DNA of 36,560 bases from Clostridiales bacterium (GTDB lineage: Bacteria; Bacillota; Clostridia; Christensenellales; Borkfalkiaceae). The notes under the pieces are model-generated. The model ran no database searches, was not told where the DNA came from, and saw only the letters and a list, made by a program, of their open reading frames with translations. Position 1 is the first letter of the stretch. Each line of letters starts with the position of its first letter. The stretch is from assembly GCA_015069565.1 (NCBI GenBank), contig SVIJ01000012.1, positions 1-36,560 of the forward strand, in the 5' to 3' direction. Shown one piece after another: positions 8,125 through 16,354 of the stretch. The translations under genes and the position numbers were made by a program.

Positions 8125-8763
8125 TTAGTAGTTTTCCGCTCTTACTTGGAAGTATGCTTGAGGGTGTGCACAGATAGGGCATACGTCGGGCGCTTGCTTG
8201 CCAACTACGATGTGACCGCAGTTGGAGCACTGCCATACAGCGTCCCCTTCCTTCGAGAAGACAAGCTTGTTCTGTACGTTGGAAAGAAGCTTTCTGTATC
8301 TTTCTTCGTGTTCCTTTTCGATTGCCGCAACACCTTCGAACAGGATTGCGATGTCTTCAAAGCCTTCTTCTCTTGCCGTCTTTGCAAAGCCTGCGTACAT
8401 ATCCGTCCATTCGTAGTTTTCACCAAGCGCCGCGTCCAAAAGGTTTTCCGCCGTCGAAGAGATCGAACCGCCGTTCAAAAGCTTATACCAAATCTTAGCG
8501 TGTTCCTGTTCGTTCTTTGCCGTTTCTTCAAACAACGCCGCGATCTGTACAAAGCCTTCCTTCTTTGCCTTGGATGCGAAATAGGTGTACTTGTTTCTTG
8601 CCTGCGATTCGCCTGCGAAAGCTTCCTTCAAGTTCGCTTCCGTCTTCGTGCCCTTCAAGGGGTTGTGCTTTTCAAACACGTTCGACTGCTTGCACTTGGG
8701 GCAGGTTTCAATCGCGCCTTCGCCTTCGTGAACATAACCGCATACTTTACATACATACTTCAT
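8125..8763 (-). CDS. Rubrerythrin with rubredoxin-like domains at both ends
   Basis: This 212-residue non-haem iron protein should reduce peroxide with electrons passed from rubredoxin centres, protecting an anaerobe against oxidative stress. A rubredoxin-type knuckle is at the N-terminus (C5-x2-C8, C21-x2-C24). The ferritin-like four-helix domain follows, with ExxH-type ligands in EQEH and EKEH. A second CSNCGH...CPICxHPQAYF rubredoxin domain ends the protein. Classical rubrerythrin has only the C-terminal domain and reverse rubrerythrin only the N-terminal one. I prefer the start at 8763 because AAGGAG is eight bases before that ATG but only two before the one at 8769. The gene has its own promoter (8845-8873). 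Confidence 0.93.
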   Translation of the reverse strand: MKYVCKVCGYVHEGEGAIETCPKCKQSNVFEKHNPLKGTKTEANLKEAFAGESQARNKYTYFASKAKKEGFVQIAALFEETAKNEQEHAKIWYKLLNGGSISSTAENLLDAALGENYEWTDMYAGFAKTAREEGFEDIAILFEGVAAIEKEHEERYRKLLSNVQNKLVFSKEGDAVWQCSNCGHIVVGKQAPDVCPICAHPQAYFQVRAENY

Positions 8764-8844
8764 AATCATTTCTCCTTAAATTTGATTTTTTGATTTCTTA
8801 TTAAAACTCATTCTTATTAGGACTAAGTTTCATTAACTATTCCT

Positions 8845-8873
8845 ATCTTACCACATAATTTTTCCTTTGTCAA
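8845..8873 (-). promoter_or_regulatory. Promoter of the rubrerythrin gene
   Basis: On the minus strand a perfect TTGACA (complement of 8868-8873), a 17-base spacer and TAAGAT (complement of 8845-8850). Downstream of the predicted start, 8809-8824 reads CATTCTTATTAGGACT, which matches 12 of 16 positions of the palindrome in the rpsO promoter. It could be an operator, but this is weak. Confidence 0.8.
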
Positions 8874-8920
8874 CAGTTTTGTGAAAAAAAGTTGAAAAAT
8901 TTTTCCAGAAACTCAAATCG

Positions 8921-8949
8921 GTTTGCTTTTTTGCTTCGCGACTTATAAT
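8921..8949 (+). promoter_or_regulatory. Promoter of the cardiolipin synthase gene
   Basis: TATAAT is at 8944-8949. The -35 region is poor (GTTTGC at 8921-8926, 17-base spacing). The predicted start leaves a short leader with an AGGGG ribosome site before the ATG at 8973. Confidence 0.6.
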
Positions 8950-8972
8950 ATATATATAGAATAGGGGCAATT

Positions 8973-10526
8973 ATGGGAAGAAAAAGGCTGACGAAAGGGA
9001 AAATTAAATGGATTGAACGGACGGTGGAAACCGACCGAAGCTATAAGGTGATCGTCTACAACCGCGCGATTGCCAGTATTTTGTTGCTACTCATCAACTT
9101 AGCGCTCACGGTAGCGCTGCTTATGGTGAGCGACTTTGTTTGGGCATGGCACTGGCTGGCGGCGGCTCTTGCCGTGCTTGCCGTTCTCTATTTGACGGGC
9201 AGAGAACAACGCCGACCGACGCGGACGCTGTGGATTATTTTACTTTTGACGGTGCCGCTGGTAGGGCTTTCGCTTTACCTATTATATGGCGACGGCAAGA
9301 CGAACGTGCGAATGATGGGCAAGCTGAAAAGAGCAAGAAAAAAGCTTACGGACGTGCAACCTGCCATCCAAGAAGGGGAACAGGGCGAGATGGAAACCTT
9401 GCTATCTTCGTTTGGCTACAACGCCTATACGGACGGGGACGTGACCTTTTATCCGACGGGTAAAGAGCTTTTTGCCGCTATGAAGGAAGCCTTGCAGGGG
9501 GCGAAGGAATATATCCTGATGGAGTTCTTCATTTTATCGGGCGGTAAAATGTGGAAGGAGCTGCTCACCATTCTTTTGCGCAAGGCGGAAGAAGGGGTGA
9601 AAATCAAGCTCATTTACGATGATTTCGGGTCAATTTTCTCGTTGCCACCCAGATATGCGAACTATTTAGAGAGCTTGCATCCAAATATCGAATGTCTTGC
9701 CTTTAATAAAGTATATCCCATTTTTAGCGCAAGTTATAACCACCGCGACCATAGAAAAATTTTGGTAGTGGACGGACGCACTGCTTTTACGGGGGGCGTG
9801 AATATCGCGGACGAGTATATCGACGAGAAGAAACGCTTTGGCTACTGGAAGGATACGGGGGTGCGTATTTGCGGTGGCGGCGCGCTGGGGCTTGCAAGGA
9901 TTTTTTTGGAAACGTGGATCGCCTTCAAAGACCCTGAACTCGACCCTGCCCCCTACTTATCGGGGAAAATTGCTAAAAAAACGGGAGAGCTTGCCATTCC
10001 GTTTGCCGACGATCCGCTCTCGGATGCACGGGTTTCGGAAAGTGTGTTTTTGCAAATGATTTCTTCGGCGAAGGAGCGGCTGTATATCACGACGCCCTAT
10101 CTTGTTTTGGACGAAACGTTGCGCGCGGCGCTCTGTCTTGCGGCGATGCGTGGGGTGGACGTGCGGATTATCACCCCTGGGATTCCCGATAAAAAGCTTG
10201 TCTATCGGCTGACAAGAGCCAACTACGACGCGCTCTTAAAGGCGGGGGTGCGGATTTACGAATACACGCCAGGATTTTTGCACGCCAAGCAGACCCTTTC
10301 CGACGGCTCGGCGGCGGTGGGGACAACGAATTACGACTATCGTAGCCTGTACCTGCATTTTGAAAATATGCTCTATTTCCAAGGCGGCGGCGCGGTGCAG
10401 GAAGTGGAACGGGATTTTCAGGAGCTTTTTCTCATTTCCAAGGAGCGAACGCTGGCGGATACCAAGCGTAATTTTTTCGGGCGGGCGTTCGATACCCTTT
10501 TGCGCATCTTCGAGCCGCTGCTCTAA
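8973..10526 (+). CDS. cls: Cardiolipin synthase (phospholipase D family)
   Basis: This 517-residue membrane enzyme condenses two phosphatidylglycerols to cardiolipin and glycerol. Two hydrophobic helices lie in the N-terminal 110 residues, after a basic segment. Two complete HKD motifs mark the PLD superfamily: H260-x-K262-x4-D267 (HRKILVVDG) and H437-x-K439-x4-D444 (HAKQTLSD). The characteristic GTTNYDYRS follows the second. The length is normal for bacterial Cls. The gene stands alone between its own promoter and a terminator, divergent from rubrerythrin. Other PLD phosphatidyltransferases are possible, but the two N-terminal helices favour Cls. Confidence 0.93.
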   Translation: MGRKRLTKGKIKWIERTVETDRSYKVIVYNRAIASILLLLINLALTVALLMVSDFVWAWHWLAAALAVLAVLYLTGREQRRPTRTLWIILLLTVPLVGLSLYLLYGDGKTNVRMMGKLKRARKKLTDVQPAIQEGEQGEMETLLSSFGYNAYTDGDVTFYPTGKELFAAMKEALQGAKEYILMEFFILSGGKMWKELLTILLRKAEEGVKIKLIYDDFGSIFSLPPRYANYLESLHPNIECLAFNKVYPIFSASYNHRDHRKILVVDGRTAFTGGVNIADEYIDEKKRFGYWKDTGVRICGGGALGLARIFLETWIAFKDPELDPAPYLSGKIAKKTGELAIPFADDPLSDARVSESVFLQMISSAKERLYITTPYLVLDETLRAALCLAAMRGVDVRIITPGIPDKKLVYRLTRANYDALLKAGVRIYEYTPGFLHAKQTLSDGSAAVGTTNYDYRSLYLHFENMLYFQGGGAVQEVERDFQELFLISKERTLADTKRNFFGRAFDTLLRIFEPLL

Positions 10527-10536
10527 AAAGCTTTTT

Positions 10537-10577
10537 CTATCTTCCAAGAGCGTCTGGAAGATAGATTTTTATTTTGT
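10537..10577 (+). terminator. Intrinsic terminator after cls
   Basis: CTATCTTCCA (10537-10546) pairs perfectly with TGGAAGATAG (10555-10564), followed by ATTTTTATTTTG. Confidence 0.9.
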
Positions 10578-10623
10578 AAAAATAAAATTTTTGTGAAAAG
10601 CAGGGAAAAATATCCTTTAACAC

Positions 10624-10652
10624 TTGACAATTATTTTTTGTGTCACTATAAT
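10624..10652 (+). promoter_or_regulatory. Consensus promoter of the ABC exporter operon
   Basis: A perfect TTGACA (10624-10629), a 17-base spacer and a perfect TATAAT (10647-10652). The start codon at 10686 is preceded by AGGTGA. Confidence 0.93.
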
Positions 10653-10685
10653 TTTACGTGAAGAAAAAAAGTAATAGGTGAGAAT

Positions 10686-12491
10686 ATGGTAAAAACGTTG
10701 TTAAAGAGCGTTCGCGAATACAAAAAACCTGCGATTATCACACCGATTTTCATGGTTTTGGAAGCCTTTTGCGAATGCTTGATTCCCTTTTTTATGGCAG
10801 AGCTGATCACCGCGATCAAGCCTGCGCCCGGCGCCGCGCCGCTCCCTGCGGACGAAGCGTTGCAGGTGGTGCTGTATTACGGCGCGATCTTGGTATTCTT
10901 GGCGGCGGTGTCCTTGACGAGCGGTGTTTTGGCAGGGCGGTTTGCCGCGACGGCAAGCTGTGGCTTTGCGAAGAACCTGCGCCACGACCTGTTCAATAAG
11001 GTACAGCGCTTCTCGTTCGCGAACGTCGATCGCTTTTCTACGTCGTCGCTCGTGACAAGATTGACGACGGACGTGACGAACGTACAGCAGTCCTTCCAGA
11101 TGTGCCTGCGTATCGTGATCCGCGTGCCGTTGCAGTTCATCTTTGCGATCATCATGAGCTTTACGATCAATCCCAAGCTGGCGTGGATTTTTGTGACGAT
11201 CGTCCCTTTCTTGGCGCTGATCATCATTTCGATTATGCGGTTCGTAATGCCTTTCTTCAAGCGCATCTTCAAAAAGTACGACGCTTTGAACGAATCAGTA
11301 CAGGAAAACGTCGGCGGTATCCGCGTTGTAAAATCCTTTGTCCGTGAAGACTACGAAACGGAAAAATTTAAGAAAGCAGCAGGGCAGGTACGCGACGACT
11401 TTACGAGAGCGGAAAAGGTAATCGCGCTCAACGGCCCTGTAATGACCCTGTTTATCAACTTTGCGTCTATTCTAATTTCCGCGTTCGCGGCGTACGCAAT
11501 CATTGACCCGAGCTTCTGGGCGGCGTACCCCGGCTTTGGCGAAGGGCAGCTCTCCGCGCTCATCTCGTACGGGATTCAAATGCTCTCGTGCTTGATGATG
11601 TTCTCGATGATTTTCGTTATGCTCTCGATGTCCTTGGAAGGGGGCAGACGTATTGCGGAAGTTTTGAATTGCGAATCGGATATCGTCAGCCCTGAAAACG
11701 CGGTGACGGAAGTGAAGGACGGCTCGGTTCGCTTTGAAGACGTGCGCTTTAAGTATTCCGTAGCGGCAGGCAAATACGCCTTGGATGATATCGACTTGGA
11801 AATTGCTTCGGGGGAAACGGTCGGCATTTTGGGGGGTACGGGCGCGTCGAAGACGACGCTCATACAGCTCATTCCCCGTCTGTACGACGCAACGGAAGGG
11901 GCGGTGTACGTCGGCGGCGTGAACGTCAAGGATTACGATTTGGACGTCCTTCGTAAGGAAGTGGCGGTCGTATTGCAAAAGAACGTGCTGTTCTCGGGTA
12001 CGATTAAGGAAAACCTGCGCTGGGGAAACCCCGACGCGAGCGACGAAGAGCTTGTCCGCGTGTGTAAGCTGGCGCAGGCGCATGAGTTTATCGAATCCTT
12101 CCCCGACGGCTACGATACCTATATCGAGCAGGGGGGTACGAACGTTTCAGGCGGTCAAAAACAGCGGCTTTGTATCGCGCGTGCGATTTTGCGTAAGCCC
12201 AAGGTACTCATCTTGGACGACAGTACGTCGGCGGTAGATACGAAGACGGACGCGTTTATCCGTCAGGCGTTCGCGGAAGAGATTCCCGATACGACGAAAA
12301 TTATCATTGCGCAGCGTGTGGGCTCTGTGGAAAAAGCGGATAAGATTTTGGTGCTTGAAGGCGGCAAGATTGTCGAGATGGGCAATCACGAAGCACTGAT
12401 GGCAAAGGGCGGCATTTATAGAGAGATTTACGAAGCGCAGACCAAGAGCAAGGGCGACGCTCCCGAAACGGAAGAAGGGGGTGACGAATAA
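10686..12491 (+). CDS. ABC exporter half-transporter, subunit with degenerate ATP site
   Basis: This 601-residue exporter half has six N-terminal membrane helices and a C-terminal nucleotide-binding domain. Its own site is altered. Walker A reads GGTGASKT (residues 383-390), with Ser388 where Gly is usual. Walker B ends in D511-D512, with Asp in place of the catalytic Glu. The switch His is Gln543 (IIAQR). The signature loop VSGGQ is intact. This pattern matches the non-catalytic site of heterodimeric exporters such as BmrCD or TM287/288. The stop TAA shares one base with the ATG of the partner gene, so expression is coupled. The substrate cannot be told from the sequence; drugs, lipids and peptides are all possible. 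Confidence 0.93.
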   Translation: MVKTLLKSVREYKKPAIITPIFMVLEAFCECLIPFFMAELITAIKPAPGAAPLPADEALQVVLYYGAILVFLAAVSLTSGVLAGRFAATASCGFAKNLRHDLFNKVQRFSFANVDRFSTSSLVTRLTTDVTNVQQSFQMCLRIVIRVPLQFIFAIIMSFTINPKLAWIFVTIVPFLALIIISIMRFVMPFFKRIFKKYDALNESVQENVGGIRVVKSFVREDYETEKFKKAAGQVRDDFTRAEKVIALNGPVMTLFINFASILISAFAAYAIIDPSFWAAYPGFGEGQLSALISYGIQMLSCLMMFSMIFVMLSMSLEGGRRIAEVLNCESDIVSPENAVTEVKDGSVRFEDVRFKYSVAAGKYALDDIDLEIASGETVGILGGTGASKTTLIQLIPRLYDATEGAVYVGGVNVKDYDLDVLRKEVAVVLQKNVLFSGTIKENLRWGNPDASDEELVRVCKLAQAHEFIESFPDGYDTYIEQGGTNVSGGQKQRLCIARAILRKPKVLILDDSTSAVDTKTDAFIRQAFAEEIPDTTKIIIAQRVGSVEKADKILVLEGGKIVEMGNHEALMAKGGIYREIYEAQTKSKGDAPETEEGGDE

Positions 12492-14473
12492 TGGCTACGG
12501 CAACGACAAGAAAACCGACGATGCCCAAGGGTCCGATGCGCGGCAGGGGAATGCCCACGCCGAAGGGCGCAATCAAAAAAGGAACGTTTGGACGGCTGAT
12601 GAAAATGCTGTTCAAATACTATAAATGGCGGATGATTTTGGTGTTCGCGTGCTTGATTTTTAGCGCGGCGGGAAGCCTTGTTTCGTCTATTTATATGCAG
12701 CAGGTAGTCGACAACGTAATCACGCCCGCGCTTGAAGCAGGCGGCATGACCAGCGAAATCGCGCAAACGCTGACGGGGCTCATCATTATGATGGTCGTCG
12801 TGTATTCGGCAGTGGTGCTCTCGTCGTTCGCGTATTCGCGGATTATGGCGGTCGTCACGCAGGGGATGCTGTATCATATTCGTGAAGAGATGTTCTCGAA
12901 GATGCAAAAGCTTCCCATCAAGTATTTCGATACGCACGCGCACGGCGATATCATGAGTAATTATACGAACGATACCGACGCGGTGCGCCAAATCATCGGG
13001 CAGAGTATGCCCAACCTGTTTTCCAACTCCTTGACGCTGGTGCTTTCGGTGGCGATGATGCTCACGTACAGCTTTTGGCTGTCGCTCGTTGTGCTGGTCA
13101 GCACGTTTGCGATGAGCCTTGTCGTCAAGAAAATCGGCGGCGGCAGCGCGAAGTATATGGTCGCACAGCAAACGTCGCTTGCGGTGGAAGAAGGGTTTGT
13201 GGAAGAGATGATGAAGGGGCAAAAGGTCGTTAAGGTCTTCACCCACGAAGAGCAGGCAAAGCAGGATTTCAATGCCTTGAACGAAAAGCTCTTCAAGGAC
13301 AGCGAGCGCGCGCACCAGTACGGCAACGTGCTCGGCCCGATTTTGGGCAATATCGGCAACTTCACGTACGTGCTTCTTTCCATTGTCGGGGCGCTTTTGT
13401 ATTCGCTGAACGTCCGCAACTATGGGCTTGGCAATATGTTCACGGGCGGCGAAGCGCTGGGAATCGGCGTAATCGTTTTGTTCCTTGGCACGTCCCGTCA
13501 CTTTGCGCAGATCGTCAACCAAATGTCCCAGCAGGTTTCCCTGATTGCAATGGGGCTTGCAGGTGCGAGCCGTATCTTCACGCTCATGGACGAAGAGCCC
13601 GAAGTGGACGACGGCTACGTGACCTTGGTATACGCAACCCATAATGCAAACGGCGAGCTTGTCGAAAGCGAGCAAAGAACGGGGCTTTGGGCGTGGAAGC
13701 ACTACCACAAGGCGGACGATACGACGACGTATACCGAACTCAAAGGCGACATCGTGATGGACATGGTGGATTTCTGCTACGTGCCTGAAAAGCAGGTGCT
13801 GACGGATATTACGCTCTATGCTCGGCCTGGGCAAAAGATAGCGTTTGTCGGCGCGACGGGCGCAGGAAAGACGACGATCACGAATCTCATCAATCGTTTC
13901 TACGACATCGCGGACGGCAAAATCCGCTACGACGGAATCAACATCAACAAGATCAAGAAAGCGGATTTGCGTAGATCCTTGGGGATCGTTTTGCAGGATA
14001 CCAACCTGTTTACGGGTACGGTTATGGAAAACATTCGCTACGGTAGGCTGGACGCTACGGACGAAGAATGTATCGAAGCGGCGAAGCTTGCCAACGCGCA
14101 TGATTTCATCACCCGTCTTCCCAACGGCTACAACACGATGCTGACGAACAACGGCGCAAACCTTTCGCAGGGTCAACGCCAGCTTTTGTCGATTGCAAGA
14201 GCGGAAGTTGCGGACGCGCCCGTGATGATTTTGGACGAAGCAACGTCCTCCATCGACACCCGTACCGAAGCTTTGGTGCAGGGGGGTATGGATCGACTGA
14301 TGAAGGGCAGAACGGTGTTTGTTATCGCGCACAGGCTTTCGACGGTTATGAACTCGGATGCGATCATGGTGCTCGATCACGGCAAGATCATCGAGCGTGG
14401 CACGCACGATCAGCTCATCGAACAGAAAGGGACGTATTATCAGTTGTATACAGGAGCATTTGAGTTAGAGTAA
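12491..14473 (+). CDS. ABC exporter half-transporter, partner subunit with canonical catalytic residues
   Basis: This is the 660-residue partner of the preceding gene. A basic, Pro/Gly-rich N-terminal tail precedes six membrane helices and the nucleotide-binding domain. Walker A GATGAGKT (454-461), Walker B LDE with catalytic Glu583, and the switch histidine (VIAHR) are all canonical. The signature is LSQGQ (558-562) instead of LSGGQ. In the dimer this altered signature faces the altered Walker A/B of the partner, so both deviations fall in the same ATP site. An extra segment of about 50 residues (GLWAWKHYHK region) links the membrane and ATPase parts. A hairpin array and a terminator follow the gene. 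Confidence 0.93.
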   Translation: MATATTRKPTMPKGPMRGRGMPTPKGAIKKGTFGRLMKMLFKYYKWRMILVFACLIFSAAGSLVSSIYMQQVVDNVITPALEAGGMTSEIAQTLTGLIIMMVVVYSAVVLSSFAYSRIMAVVTQGMLYHIREEMFSKMQKLPIKYFDTHAHGDIMSNYTNDTDAVRQIIGQSMPNLFSNSLTLVLSVAMMLTYSFWLSLVVLVSTFAMSLVVKKIGGGSAKYMVAQQTSLAVEEGFVEEMMKGQKVVKVFTHEEQAKQDFNALNEKLFKDSERAHQYGNVLGPILGNIGNFTYVLLSIVGALLYSLNVRNYGLGNMFTGGEALGIGVIVLFLGTSRHFAQIVNQMSQQVSLIAMGLAGASRIFTLMDEEPEVDDGYVTLVYATHNANGELVESEQRTGLWAWKHYHKADDTTTYTELKGDIVMDMVDFCYVPEKQVLTDITLYARPGQKIAFVGATGAGKTTITNLINRFYDIADGKIRYDGININKIKKADLRRSLGIVLQDTNLFTGTVMENIRYGRLDATDEECIEAAKLANAHDFITRLPNGYNTMLTNNGANLSQGQRQLLSIARAEVADAPVMILDEATSSIDTRTEALVQGGMDRLMKGRTVFVIAHRLSTVMNSDAIMVLDHGKIIERGTHDQLIEQKGTYYQLYTGAFELE

Positions 14474-14474
14474 A

Positions 14475-14563
14475 GTGAATTGCCCTGCGGGCGTGAATTG
14501 AAACCTGCGGTTTCGTGAATTGCGATTTTATCGCGTGAATTGACAGCGATGCTGTCGTTGCGG
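14475..14563 (+). repeat. Tandem hairpin array A (GTGAATT spacer)
   Basis: One base after the exporter stop, GTGAATTG occurs four times (14475, 14493, 14515, 14535). Each copy is followed by a perfect small palindrome: GCCC-tgc-GGGC (14482-14492), GAAACC-tgc-GGTTTC (14500-14514), GCGAT-ttt-ATCGC (14522-14534) and GACAGC-gat-GCTGTC (14542-14556). The array ends GTTGCGG. Array B at 18645 has the same plan. The palindromes do not match each other in sequence, but all pair fully. I do not recognise a named element. It could be a mobile REP/MITE-like repeat or a processed 3' UTR structure. Confidence 0.85.
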
Positions 14564-14610
14564 AAAAAATAAAAATGCTGGTAAATCCGTACATGGATAG
14601 GGCAAATATA

Positions 14611-14641
14611 AAAAAGAACGGTTAAAAAACCGTTCTTTTTT
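14611..14641. terminator. Bidirectional terminator between exporter and amino-acid importer operons
   Basis: AAAAAGAACGG (14611-14621) pairs with CCGTTCTTTTT (14630-14640). It serves the plus-strand exporter operon and the converging minus-strand importer operon. I see no gene in 14642-14713. Confidence 0.9.
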
Positions 14642-14713
14642 GTGTTATTCTTTCCATAACGCAAGGCGAATGTCTTGCAATTTACGAACGTGTAAACGTT
14701 CAATGCACTTCTC

Positions 14714-15649
14714 TTACGCAAGAACCTTTGAAAGGAATTCTTGCAAGCGTTCGTTCTTCGGGTTTTCGAAGAACTCCTTGGGGGGATTTTCTTCCTTGAT
14801 AATCCCTTCGTCGATGAAGATGATGCGGTCGGCAACTTCCTTCGCAAAGCCCATTTCATGGGTGACGATTACCATCGTCATGCCTTCGTGGGCAACTTCC
14901 TTCATCAGCTCGAGAACTTCCCCAACCATTTCGGGGTCGAGCGCGGAAGTCGGCTCGTCAAAGAGCATCACTTCGGGCTCCATAGCAAGCGCTCTCACGA
15001 TCGCGATACGTTGTTTTTGACCGCCTGACAGGGTAGCAGGGTAGGCGTTTGCCTTATCCGCAAGCCCGATACGCTCCAACAGTTCCATTGCCTTTTTTTC
15101 TGCTTCTTCTGGCGTTTTCAGTTTCAGCATCACGGGGGCAAGGGTCAAGTTTTTCAAAATCGTCAAATTGTTGAACAGATTGAAATGCTGGAATACCATT
15201 CCCACCTTTTGACGGGCAAGATTGATGTTGATATAGCACTCTTGAAACAGTGCCTTGATAGCCTGTTTATATTCCTTGCCTTCCCTGCCAGCTTTTTCGC
15301 TCAACAAGTCTTTTGCTTTGATTTCCTTGATAACCGCCGCATCTATTTCTTCGTCGGTGAGCTCGCCGCCGTCGGCTTTCAGCTTTGCAAACATCGTCTT
15401 GTAGGTTTTAGAAAGGCGGATGATGTCAAAGTGCAGGTAGGGGTCAATGGGGGTAAGAAGCTTATCTTCCAACCAAATTTCCCCATAGGTAGGGGTTTCG
15501 AGCAGGTTCATACAACGCAAAAGCGTGCTTTTCCCACTGCCTGACGGGCCAATGATGACGACCTTTTCCCCTTGTTTAATCTCACAGCTAACGCCTTTGA
15601 GTACTTGAACCTTGTCAAAATTCTTATAAATATTTTTAACGTTGATCAC
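14714..15649 (-). CDS. Amino-acid ABC importer ATPase (GlnQ/HisP type) with a large insertion
   Basis: This 311-residue ATPase powers uptake with the upstream permease and binding protein. Walker A GPSGSGKS (34-41), Q-loop Gln154 in [10 protein letters not shown], signature LSGGQ, and Walker [11 protein letters not shown] are all intact, so it should be active. The family is normally about 240 residues. Here roughly 75 extra, highly charged, helix-prone residues (about 66-142) sit between the N-terminal beta sheet and the Q-loop. The start is GTG at 15649, with AAGGAG 11 bases upstream. It overlaps the end of the permease gene by 14 bases. The expected substrate is a polar amino acid, by family only. 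Confidence 0.93.
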   Translation of the reverse strand: MINVKNIYKNFDKVQVLKGVSCEIKQGEKVVIIGPSGSGKSTLLRCMNLLETPTYGEIWLEDKLLTPIDPYLHFDIIRLSKTYKTMFAKLKADGGELTDEEIDAAVIKEIKAKDLLSEKAGREGKEYKQAIKALFQECYININLARQKVGMVFQHFNLFNNLTILKNLTLAPVMLKLKTPEEAEKKAMELLERIGLADKANAYPATLSGGQKQRIAIVRALAMEPEVMLFDEPTSALDPEMVGEVLELMKEVAHEGMTMVIVTHEMGFAKEVADRIIFIDEGIIKEENPPKEFFENPKNERLQEFLSKVLA

Positions 15650-16343
15650 TTTTTCGCATTCTCCTTTCGATAAGTTTGATGAGCAACGTGAAAATGACCA
15701 CCAAGACGATATAAACTACGGCGAGTGCCAAATAGCAAATGATGGGGTTGTACACGGTATTTTGCAGCTTGAACGCCACTTGCAAGTCGACGACGCTGAC
15801 GAAGCCCGCGACGGAAGTTTCTTTGACGATGGCGATGAGTTCGTTTCCGATCGAAGGCAGGCTGTTTTTGAAGGCTTGCGGCATAACGATGCGGAACATT
15901 GTCTGAAAGTAGTTGAGCCCCAAGCTTCTGCCTGCTTCGGTTTGACCTTTGTCGACGGAGAGAATACCGCCACGGATGATTTCGGACATATACGCACCCG
16001 AGTTCATCCCGAAAATAACCAAACCCCAAGAGAGCGCGCTGGCTTGTTGAATACCCAGCATCGGTTTCAAAACGTACCAGCCGACCAACAGTTGCACGAC
16101 GATAGGCGTACCACGGAAGAGCCCGACGTACAGTTTTGATACCGTTTTAACGACTCTCGTAATTTTGTTGTCGGGGAGAAGCTGCATCACCGCGAGCAGA
16201 ATGCCGAGTATAAGCCCGATTACAAAACCGCCGATTGCGATAATCAGCGTGTTTTGCAGGCCTTCCAAGACGGTTTTATAGCCGCCAAGCTCGAACATCT
16301 GTCGGGTGAAGCTTTCCCACAGATATTTCCAGTTGATATTCAT
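15636..16343 (-). CDS. Amino-acid ABC importer permease (HisM/GlnP family)
   Basis: This 235-residue integral membrane protein forms the translocation channel, presumably as a homodimer. It has about five hydrophobic segments and the EAA loop that contacts the ATPase, [21 protein letters not shown] region, in its second half. The motif [10 protein letters not shown], typical of polar amino-acid permeases, is present. It starts 11 bases after the binding-protein stop. I see no clear Shine-Dalgarno, so translation may be coupled to the upstream gene. The 3' end overlaps the ATPase gene. Confidence 0.94.
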   Translation of the reverse strand: MNINWKYLWESFTRQMFELGGYKTVLEGLQNTLIIAIGGFVIGLILGILLAVMQLLPDNKITRVVKTVSKLYVGLFRGTPIVVQLLVGWYVLKPMLGIQQASALSWGLVIFGMNSGAYMSEIIRGGILSVDKGQTEAGRSLGLNYFQTMFRIVMPQAFKNSLPSIGNELIAIVKETSVAGFVSVVDLQVAFKLQNTVYNPIICYLALAVVYIVLVVIFTLLIKLIERRMRKSDQR

Positions 16344-16354
16344 AGAGTGGTGAT

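Noticed and set aside
8026-8793. 255-codon open frame on the plus strand
   Set aside because: Antisense to rubrerythrin and crosses the bidirectional terminator; no ribosome site.
12428-14407. 659-codon open frame on the minus strand
   Set aside because: It is the exact antisense of the ABC exporter gene, has His/Arg-rich low-complexity composition and no ribosome site; a shadow of biased codon use.
14475-14563. Possible CRISPR array at the GTGAATT repeats
   Set aside because: The constant element is only 7-8 bases, the intervening segments are short perfect palindromes and no cas genes are present.
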